Assembly: GCA_026122225.1 (NCBI GenBank)
Contig: JANEZZ010002240.1
Span: forward strand, 868,001 to 932,000
Source of the DNA: Heloderma charlesbogerti
Taxonomy: Eukaryota; Chordata; Lepidosauria; Squamata; Helodermatidae
Reading direction: 5' to 3'
DNA length: 64,000 nucleotides
Part shown: positions 56,187 to 64,000 of the stretch, in pieces
How positions within the stretch are numbered: position 1 is the stretch's first letter
Layout of the letters: every line of letters begins with the position of its first letter
Program-made: the position numbers and the translations under genes
The notes under the pieces: model-generated
The model's database searches: none
The model's input: the letters and a program-made list of their open reading frames with translations, nothing else
Told to the model about the DNA's origin: nothing

Positions 56187-57149
56187 AGGCATTTCACCAG
56201 GTGTTACTTGGTGAAATTTCTACACAACTATTTAAGGTGCAGGCAGGGGCCTTCCCATTTTGCATCTGACTACCCTACTCTACCTTGAAGGAACTACTGA
56301 TTCCCCACTCTTGTCTTATTTTCTCATAGTGCACTGAGTAAGTAAGTAGCCCTGAGTAAGTAAGTAGCCACTCTCAAATAGGGATGCTTGAAGAATTCAG
56401 TCTTTGTGAACTCTGATATAAACTGACCTAATTTGCACCGCCAGATGAGTGTGCTACCCTCTGAGCGTAGCTATCCTTTGTGGTGTAGTTCTCAGCCCAA
56501 TAAATGTCCCCGAATACATCTTAAAATGTGCATTTTAGGATTAAATCTGTTTAGAAATGCACTTTCTGAGACAAATTACATTTAGAAACGCATATTTAGA
56601 AAGACAATGCATTCAATCAGTTTGATTCAGTAAATGAGAGCGCCAAGCAGCTCACTTTTGCAGATTACCCCTGAAGAAGGAAATGTTGTTTCCGAAACAT
56701 GCAGGGCCCGAATAAATTGTAGCATGTGCAAGCAGCCAGCTCAAAACTTTGGCTCAGCTCTAATTAAAATAAATCAAAAGCCTGGCAAACACTCCATAAC
56801 CTCCAGTTATGTACTTGTTCAATAATGGTATTGATGCATAAAAAGATGGCAAGGTTAAATACAGTTATTCAGGAATTCTGACTTAAGTAGTTTGTGAATG
56901 AGTTTATAGAAGGGAGCTCAAGATGTTTGAATCCAAAGACAGCTATGTTTCACTAAACTTCTGAATAGCAATAAAAAAGCCAACATAATTCTTTGATAAA
57001 TTTTATGTTTTTATTTTTATTTCAGAGGAATAAGATACTGCTTGTGTGTGTGTGTGTGTGTGGCGCGTGTGTGCACGCGTGTGTATGTATGGTGGGCTCC
57101 ATTATTAGCCAAAGTGTTCATTCACTCAAATTAACAGTGCAGGTATATT
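56187..57149. other. Unique DNA with a GT microsatellite
   Basis: Interrupted GT/GC run at about 57042-57080. Otherwise nothing recognised. Confidence 0.4.
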
Positions 57150-57300
57150 TCCAGCTGGTTGGAAATGGAGTATTGTTGTCCCAATATAAAAGAAGGGTGA
57201 TAAGCGGGATCCTAATGATTATCAACCAATAAGTCTCTTGGACATTGATTCTAAGTTATATAGTAAAATTTTATTAAATAAGTTGGAGGATTGGGAGTCC
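57135..57300 (+). mobile_element. Non-LTR reverse-transcriptase fragment, clade uncertain
   Basis: The plus-strand frame starting near 57155 reads FPAGWKWSIVVPI, then a stop (TAA at about 57187) where an aromatic residue is usual, then KKGDKRDPNDYQPISLL and DSKLYSKILLNKLEDW. The VPI-KKGD and YxPISLL words are those of a non-LTR RT. It differs from CR1 (FKKGKEEE) and BovB. An R4-like clade is possible but not shown. Confidence 0.6.
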
Positions 57301-57304
57301 TCTA

Positions 57305-57541
57305 ACCATATTCCAGATTCTGGCTGAACATCAGGAAAAACTTCCTGACTGTTAGAGCAATACGACAATGGAACCAATTCCCTAGGGAGGTAGTGGGCTT
57401 GCCCACACTGGAGGCATTCAAGACGAGGCTGGACAGCCATCTGTTGGGGATGCTCTGACTTGGATTCCTGCATTGAACAGGGGGTTGGACTCGATGGTCT
57501 TGTAGGCCCCTTCCAACCCTACTATTCTATGACTCTATGAT
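57305..57541 (+). mobile_element. CR1 LINE 3' end
   Basis: 'aggaaaaacttcctgactgttagagcaata', 'ccaattccctagggaggtagtggg', 'ttcaagacgaggctggacagcc' and 'ggccccttccaaccctactattctatgactctatga' are the CR1 3' terminus. Same subfamily as 28133-30885, opposite strand. Confidence 0.92.
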
Positions 57542-57587
57542 GCTATATTATCCACCCTGAACACGCTGATTTCAGAAAACATCAAGC

Positions 57588-58372
57588 CAGGGATGTCAGA
57601 GAATTCCACCACAGATCTCAGTGAGGCCGAATGTCAGTGCATTCGGTCCCCCGAAATCCATGGCGGAATGGCCTGCCACCCCCCGCCCCCCGTGGATCCC
57701 CCCTGGGATGAGACTTACCTGAGGCAGATGTTCCGGACAGCGGTGGCTCCAGCAGAGGCTTTGGCAGTGGCGGCGGCAGCTGGTCTTCCGACCGGCTGCT
57801 GCCACCGCCGCCATTTGCAGTCTGTCCCCCCCCCCCATTTGTGATAGGCTATGTAAAGACTTACGTAGCCTATCACGTCTGGGTTAAAAAAAAAAATGTA
57901 TGCAAATGGCGGCTATGGCCGCCGCCATTTGCGTTCCTTATTTTTGGCCATCTTAGTCTACGGAAATATTTACATAGACTAAGACAGCCAAAAATAAGGA
58001 ATGCAAATGGCGGCAGCCGTAGCCGCCGCCATTTGCGTACGTGCGTTGGTGTTTTTTTTTTTTAAAGCCAGACATGATAGGCTACATAAGTCTTTACGTA
58101 GCCTATCACAGCTGACTACAGGGATGCAAACGGCGGTGGCTATGGCCACTGCCACTTGCATACCTGCTAGCCAGCAGCCGGATGTCCGGCTGCTGGCAGA
58201 GCCGGCTGCTGGCTCCACAGAATCCCCGCGGAGTGGAGCCGGCTGGCCAGGATTCCGGGGGGAGGCGTGGAGTGCCTCCCTCCCTGGCAAGGATTCCAGG
58301 GGGAGGGATGGAGCGCCTCCCCCCCCAGCGGAACCCGGCAGAGCCAGGTAAGGGGAGTTTTGTACATCCCTA
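57588..58372 (+). mobile_element. Family A element, 785 bp
   Basis: Tips CAGGGATGTCAGAG and ACATCCCTA. Hairpins TGATAGGCTATGTAAAG, GCAAATGGCGGC, CATCTTAGTCTACGGAAAT, and mirrored copies. Donors ACTTACCTG (about 57714-57722, reverse strand) and CCAGGTAAGG (forward strand). No duplication (CATCAAGC versus CTATTCTA). The right flank is CR1-tail-like 'ctattctatgattctatg'. Confidence 0.92.
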
Positions 58373-59649
58373 CTATTCTATGATTCTATGAAATACTTAC
58401 ATAATTATTTGCGGATTTTTCTGCCTGACGAAAAAAAATCATCTGCATCTGTCTGTGGGTGGATGATTGGACAAAAGGCACCTGACAATCTGTGAAACAC
58501 AGAGTGGATTTTACACAGTCCGTACATCCCTACTTGAACATGGCTCAATAACTAATGGGTGTGTGTGTGTGTGTGTGTGTGTGTTCTTCTCTTGGAAGCC
58601 AACTATGGATTAAGTCATTGGCAACAGAGGGATGTAATCATCTACAAATGCTGCTTTGATTTGCTAGAATCTCCTAAGCCTGCAAGCGTTAACCATATAG
58701 TAATGTGAAATGGATAATCCAATTAGACCCATGCATATGCTTGCTGGATACAACGACCCCATCTACACATGTAGATGAATTCAACCCTACAATGATAGCT
58801 TTTGTACAGGAATTCCATCCACACTTTTCTAGTTTTGTATTAAGTAATTTGCAATGTAATTTGCAATGTAATTTGCAAACAGATGTATCTGGCTCATTTG
58901 CAGCGGAGGAAATATTAGATGTTGTGCAAGTTGTAAAAATCAATTTTAGACTTTTTAAAAGACTGGGGAAACCGATATGGATTCAGCAAGACATTAGCTG
59001 TTCTCAAGCAACATGAATGGGAAGAAGAAAAACACACAAGATGGAACAAATGCAGCCCAATAGCCAAAGGGTTTTATTACCATGGATCAAGGGGAAGGAA
59101 GAGGCCCAGTATCATTCATGAAGGGTATGCATGTGTCCATTGGCCACTTTCAACATCTTGGTGAAGCTACCAGTGTAATGAAGTTTTGGAGGTAGAAGCG
59201 AAAACCATTGTGAAGAACTTCTGTGAATACCAGGAACAGCCAAGATCAGAATGTGGGATTTCCTGATCTGTTAGGCTGCCTGTAGCAAACCACTCGATTT
59301 TATTGTTTATTTAAAGTAGGACATACAGTCGTATGGAGAAGAGTGGGTTCAGGAATCATCCATGGAGACATGTTCTGAAGAAACGGCCTCACCAGGGACT
59401 CCCATGGAAGGTGGGCTCAAGCACCAGCTCTACCTTAGTCTGTGCACCTACCATGCTTCCAGCTCAGAATCCCACCGTACATCTCTTGGATGGGTAGGCG
59501 CCTCTCTTCAGTCATACCATATTCAGGGTGCTCCCCTACCTGGTTGGAACTGGCACCTTAGGAATAGGGTATGACCCTTTTAAATCTTAACAGTTTTCCT
59601 CAGAGGGGTCAGAGTTTGAAAGTGAGACTCAAACTATTAGCAGGCCTGC
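58373..59649. other. Unassigned DNA with GT microsatellite
   Basis: (GT)n at about 58558-58582, and a MITE edge 'gtccgtacatcccta' near 58518-58532. The 103-codon frame at 58705-59016 shows no domain. Confidence 0.4.
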
Positions 59650-60333
59650 TTAGGCTCTGAGTTGGCTTCAATCCATTGCCAGAGCAACATGCTACTCATT
59701 CTCCAGTGCAATCTTCCACCTACCAAGGACACTTTTCAAATACCTGATTCCATACTATCCTGTCCATGCACTAAGATCATCACAGGAGGCCATTCTCTGA
59801 ATACCATCAGTGGGAGTTATACACTATGTATCTACAAAGGAGAGGGCCTTCTTCGTGGTGGCACCTCGACTCAGAAATGATCTTCCAAAGCAGATATGAT
59901 TGGCACTGACTTTGTTTTCTGCATTTTTTTTGCCCAGTCTTTTTAACATTTTAGAATTTTAATTGAAAAAACAAACAACAACAACAAAAACAGTGCAATC
60001 CTATACCCACTTGAACTCAGTCACTTATGAGTAGAAGTATGTAGGATTGTACTGGAAGGGCACAATCCTATGCATGTTTAGACAGAAAAGAATCCTACAA
60101 CTCCCTGCATCCCCCAGCCATCCAGGAAGTCGTGTGGCTTTTCTCTATCTAAACATGTATAGGCTTGCACCCTAAATTACTTTTAAGCTTCATTCCTTGT
60201 TGCTGGTTTGCTGGTTGAAGATTTACTGATGTTTAATTGGCTTTTGAACATGTCATTGTGTGTTTTGTAATCTTGTATCTTTTGTTTGTTTTTGATATTG
60301 GGATCCTGTGGATAAAGGGTGGTTTATAAATTA

Positions 60334-60374
<41 letters not shown>

Positions 60375-60379
60375 AATAA
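59650..60379 (+). mobile_element. LINE-like repeat 3' end with (AAAT)n tail, split by short MITEs
   Basis: 'gagagggccttcttcgtggtggcac' (about 59839-59865) and 'gataaagggtggtttataaa' (60312-60331), followed by AAATAAAT to 60379. Two AATCCTAT foldbacks (59993-60053 and 60061-60172) interrupt it. Compare 33770-34183. Confidence 0.6.
59993..60172. mobile_element. Two adjacent palindromic MITEs, AATCCTATAC type
   Basis: First: 'gtgcaatcctatacccac' to 'atgtaggattgtact' (59993-60053). Second: 'gcacaatcctatgcatgtttagacaga' to 'tctaaacatgtataggcttgca' (60061-60172), a clean inverted repeat. Confidence 0.75.
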
Positions 60380-60514
60380 AGAAGAGTCCTTTGACCTAAC
60401 AGTACACATGGCTGCCTATGTGATGCGTGATTTAACTGTTTGACCCTTAGGAACTCTGTGCTGTGTGGTTTATCTGCATGCATAGATCAGCACTTATGTG
60501 TCTGTCATTGTACA

Positions 60515-61011
60515 TAAGGGTGTATGAAATCCACTCACTAGTCTGCTGGGAGGGTCCGCGGGGGGGGGGGAGGTGAGCCGTCCCTCCCCCTGGAATCTTC
60601 CCTGGCCAGCTCCGCTCCGTGGCAAGTCTGCGGAGCAGCCGGCTGGGTCCATCCGCAGCCGGACTTCCATCCGCTGCCGGTCTGCAGACGCAAATTATGT
60701 CCAGCGTAGTGGATGCCATTTGCATCCCTGCTCTTTGCCATAATAGGCTATGTAAAGATTTATGTAGCCTATCACAGCAAAGAGAAGAACGTAAATGGCA
60801 TCCGCTATGCTGGACGCCATTTGCTTCTGCAGACTGGCAGCAAATGGCAGCGGATGGACCGGACCCGGCTGGTGGCAGGTAGGATCTGTTCCAGGGAAAC
60901 TTCGCAGGGTGGTGGAGGTGGGTGGTCTGTTCTGCCACGGACTCTTGAGGGGCTGGATTCTTTTGAATCCGGCATCATTGGAGTCCATGGCAGAATTCTC
61001 CGCCATCCCTA
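60515..61011 (-). mobile_element. Family A element, short subfamily, 497 bp
   Basis: Left tip decayed (TAAGGGTGTATG), right tip GCCATCCCTA. Duplication ATTGTACA (60507-60514) versus ATTATACA (61012-61019), 7 of 8. Contains a TAGGCTATGTAAAGATTTATGTAGCCTA hairpin and a CGCAAATTATGTCC / GATGCCATTTGC pair. The right-end donor GCAGGTAGG (forward strand) is kept; the left-end donor is lost (CACTCACTAG). Confidence 0.92.
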
Positions 61012-61913
61012 ATTATACATGGGATTGGAGACATAATGAGGAACATCCACCTTATATGTATTCCCAGGTATCTTCAGTCAAGAAAAAGGGGATAGGATAG
61101 TAGAGGTGGGAAACTGCCAACTCCTTTTTGGGATGAGCATTGATTTCCAGTGTGAATTTAAGAGTGGAGGAGTGGGAAAAGACAAAACTCTGTATAACCC
61201 TTTTTGCTTGGATATCTGTAAAGGTCACCTTCAATAAGTCTACACTACAACCAGAAGTTTAACTGTAAGTTATTATTCTGTCTTGTTTTAAATTATGGCA
61301 AGTGGGTCATACTGTTTTCACATTGATCAATGACACTGAACAGAGTATAGTTACCTAAAAAGCCAAACATGTGCAGTAAGATAAATGATCACCCCACCCT
61401 GCCTCCTCTCACCCCTCATCTGCTGGTTTATTTGACTTTATAACACTTTAAAGTGCTTTAAATGTGTAAAGTGGTTTTGGGCTGCAGATTCATTCAGGGA
61501 GAAGGAACTCTTGCTTCTTTCCATCTTCCTGAACATGTACTTAGGCTCTTTCATTGTTCTTTTGTCCTTCCAATAAAATGATTCAGGGTGGTATTGAAGG
61601 CCTGAGCACTAAGAATGTTACCCAGAGCAGCCAGGCGGGTGTTGGGCATGAACCACCACAGGAAATTGTGGAAGTGTAACTAGAGTGGGCCGAGCTTTAT
61701 CCATCGCCCAAGAAACAGGAAATGTGTCACCAGAAAAAGACAACCAACCAAGAATCACATTCAATTCCATATGCTTTTTGATAGATATAGATGCAAATTC
61801 AGAAAACATGGTGATAATTTAAGTAGAAATATACTATCTTGCCATTGAGTGGGGAAGACTGTGACCAGTGGACTTGCTTAGTCTGCGGTTCAGCTGTGAA
61901 CTGCTGATGGTAG
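61012..61913. other. Unique DNA, no gene seen
   Basis: No gene or clear repeat recognised. Confidence 0.4.
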
Positions 61914-62404
61914 GGATGGGTGAAACTTTCATTTCATTTTGGTTTGGATTAGGAATGTTGGAGGAATCCATCCAGAGGGTGGAGCTTGCTGAGGTATCAT
62001 TAGCTCCTCCCCCTGGACTTTGGCTCACTTCCCGATGAGCTGGCTCAACTTGATCTGCATTGAGTTGGGTCAGGTAGTGGACTTTCCATTGGTTTGTTTT
62101 TTTGTAACTAGAAATTTGCACAAAATGCAGCTGCAGTTTGCACAATTTGCACAAACTTCAGTCATCATTTACTTAATTTGTGCAAATTGCAGCTGTAGTG
62201 TGTGCAGTTAAGCAAATTGTGGCTGCAAATTACTCAAATTAAGCAAATTACAACCAAAATTTGTGCAAATTATGCAAATTGCAGTTGCAATTTGCACATT
62301 TCTAGTTATGAAAAAAAAGAGAGAAACGTTTCTGGATTTCTGAGAAAACCCATGGCTAAACTCAAATGTGGGAAAAACTGAAACTGACAGATTCACCCAT
62401 TCAG
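61914..62404 (+). mobile_element. Family G MITE inside a family C-like shell
   Basis: Shell: 'tagggatgggtgaaactttc' at 61914 and 'gaaactgacagattcacccattc' at about 62380-62402. Inside, from about 61950: 'ttaggaatgttggaggaatcca', 'gagctggctcaacttgatctg', then a long array of TTTGCACAA/TTGTGCAAA words to about 62310. Confidence 0.6.
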
Positions 62405-62569
62405 GTACAGGGCTTTGAGTGCTTTGCTCTTATAGTCTGGGTTTCATTCTGAGTTATTCAGCCCTGTTAGTGCTTAATTGGGGTCACCACCATGTTTTCT
62501 TGATATGTTCTTCATCATTAACAGTTGTATGCCATGTCTATAATGGTTTTCTCCATGCTGGGAATATTG

Positions 62570-63502
62570 ATTCTGGCCAGTGTCAATTCATTTTGTTTCA
62601 GTTCATTTTGAATAAGAATGTATCAAAAATTCTCAAAAGTTCTTCATATTTGGGAGATAAAAAATTTGAGATTTGAATCAATTGAATGTGGGGATGGCAG
62701 AGAATTCTGCCACGGATCTTGGTGAGGCCGAATCCCCCGAACTCTGTGGCAGAACGGCCTGCCACCCCCCCCCCACGGATCCCCCCCGGGACGAGACTTA
62801 CCTGGGGCAGATCTTCCGGGCGGTGTTGGCTCCGGCGGCGGCTGCAGCGGCTGCGGCGGCGGCTGGTCTGCCAACCGGCCGCCACCACCACCATTTGCAG
62901 TGTTGTAAACAAACAAACAAACCAACAAAAACGACGTAATAGGCTACGCAAAGATTTACGTAGCCTATCATGGCTGGGTTTAAAAAACAAACAAACAACC
63001 ACGTACGCAAATGGCGGTGGCTACGGCCGCCGCCATTTGCGTTCCTTATTTTTGGCCTTCTTAATCTAAGTAAATATTTGCATAGACTATGACGGTGAAA
63101 ATAAAGGGGAACGCAAATAGCGTAGTGGGCGCTATTTGCATCCCTTTTTGATTCGCTGTTTTAGCCTACGTAAATATTTACGTAGATTAAGACAGCCAAA
63201 AATAAGGGAAAAAAACGCGTTCCCCCCCCCCGAGCCCTCCGCGGCCGGAAATCTGGCTGCGGATGGCTCTGGCCTGGCTGGGCCTGGCTGGCTGCTCTGT
63301 GGAGCTGCCACGGAGCACAGCTGGCCATGGAGGATTCTGGGGGGGAGGAACGGATTGCCTCCCCCCCCATCGAGGATTCTGGGGGGAGGGACGGAACGCC
63401 TCCCCCCCACCATCAACATAATCCATGGAAGGGTAAGTGACTTTAGTACATCCCTAACTGACTGTGGGAGAAAGAAAATCTGACAGATTTGCCCATGCCC
63501 TA
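62570..63502 (+). mobile_element. Family D MITE split by a family A element
   Basis: 62570-62688 ('gttcttcatatttgggagata', 'gatttgaatcaattg') and 63465-63502 ('aatctgacagatttgcccatgcccta') are the two halves, in reverse relative to 51389-51550. Confidence 0.55.
62689..63456 (+). mobile_element. Family A element, 768 bp
   Basis: Tips TGGGGATGGCAG and ACATCCCTA. Duplication ATTGAATG (62681-62688) versus ACTGACTG (63457-63464), 6 of 8. Hairpins TAGGCTACGCAAAGATTTACG, GCAAATGGCGGTGGC, central GGGAACGCAAATAGCG, then TACGTAAATATTTACGTAGA. Donors ACTTACCTG (reverse strand) and GGGTAAGTGAC (forward strand). Confidence 0.92.
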
Positions 63503-63544
63503 TCTGAGATTCCCTATAAATCCATGTAGCAATCTACCTGAAAA

Positions 63545-63671
63545 GGTAGGTTAGGTGGAATGCAATGATAGTGCCCAAGGCCACCCAGTGGAACCTATGG
63601 CTGAGAAGACATTTGAATCCAGAGTCTCCCAGGTCTGTGTCCAGCACTCTAACCATTACACATACTGCTAC
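63545..63671 (-). mobile_element. Sauria-type SINE, truncated
   Basis: On the minus strand: TAATGGTTAGAGTGCTGGAC head, GGGAGACTCTGGATTCAAATG box B area, and 'cactgggtggcc' body. The 3' tail is missing. Confidence 0.78.
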
Positions 63672-64000
63672 AAGACAACTTTTATAGCTTCTATAAGTGA
63701 AGCTGACAGACCATCCATCCATCCATAGGTGATGGTCCTTATTTGCATTTCTCCACAGATTATGGAATCTAAATTGCTTAGTCTTCTTTCTGGGTGACCA
63801 CCTAGCACCTGAGAGTGTCATCACCTCAGGAGGCAGGCCAGCAGGGCTCCTGCCTCCTTTAGGAAGTTGTGCATGAATAGAAAGAAGGACTCCTCAAGAG
63901 GAAGGTATTCCTTGGGAGCAAGCCACATAATGAACTGCAGCTGAGCTCTGATGGGGCTCAGAAAGCTCTGGGAATATAAACCTGAAGTATCAGTCTAGCC
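63672..64000. other. Unique DNA to window end
   Basis: No gene or repeat recognised. Confidence 0.4.

Noticed and set aside
58705..59016. 103-codon plus-strand frame with a repeated NLQC word
   Set aside because: The repetition comes from a 13-bp tandem 'tttgcaatgtaat' duplication. No domain is visible.

Overview
The window reads as non-coding nuclear DNA of a squamate reptile, most likely a lizard. I found no host protein-coding gene, no rRNA and no functional tRNA gene. The squamate call rests on the mix of repeats: a BovB (RTE) LINE 3' end, CR1 LINEs with the usual CR1 tail, Sauria-type tRNA SINEs, a second tRNA-derived SINE ending in the 'gactcagtataaggc' tail, and very many short hAT-like inverted-repeat elements. 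The many short open frames do not form exons. The long alanine/arginine/proline-rich ones are translations of GC-rich palindromes inside transposons.

The dominant feature is one family of non-autonomous DNA transposons, called family A here. I find seventeen copies or parts, including one divergent relative at 6915-7391. They begin TAGGGATG and end CATCCCTA, and most are flanked by 8-bp target-site duplications (six perfect, four at 7/8, two at 6/8). Inside they are built from stacked perfect hairpins. One hairpin type has TGATAGGCTACGTAAA arms, one has GCAAATGGCGGC arms (a YY1-like word), and one has TAGTCTACGTAAAT arms. These are arranged so that the whole middle of the element is also one large palindrome. 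Both ends usually carry a good 5' splice-donor word (AGGTAAGT) pointing out of the element. Elements are nested in each other and in other families, up to three levels deep (20167-22008).

Layout: 1-481 right half of a family A element. 482-6900 mostly unique AT-rich DNA with old interspersed repeats, SINE pieces and a foldback element (4845-5171). 6915-7391 divergent A relative; 7636-7870 short MITE. 7871-13690 unique DNA with a GC-rich block (about 10990-13080). 13695-24272 a dense cluster of A elements with nested B- and C-type elements. 24273-28130 unique DNA and microsatellites. 28133-30885 a 5'-truncated CR1 LINE (minus strand) split by an A element. 30886-45630 mixed DNA with SINEs, a BovB remnant, old LINE-like repeats and MITEs. 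45631-46683 a B piece joined to an A element with a roughly 94-bp-period hairpin array. 46684-51657 sparse repeats. 51658-52724 two A elements. 52725-57140 mostly unique DNA. 57150-58372 LINE pieces and an A element. 58373-64000 LINE-like tails, two A elements and a partial SINE.

Family letters (A, B, C, D, E, F, G, J, K) are working labels used only here. No transposase is encoded in the window, so the A, B and G elements must have been moved by an enzyme made elsewhere; the near-identical tips suggest they shared it. Which superfamily (hAT is the best fit to the 8-bp duplications and the tip sequence) is an inference.
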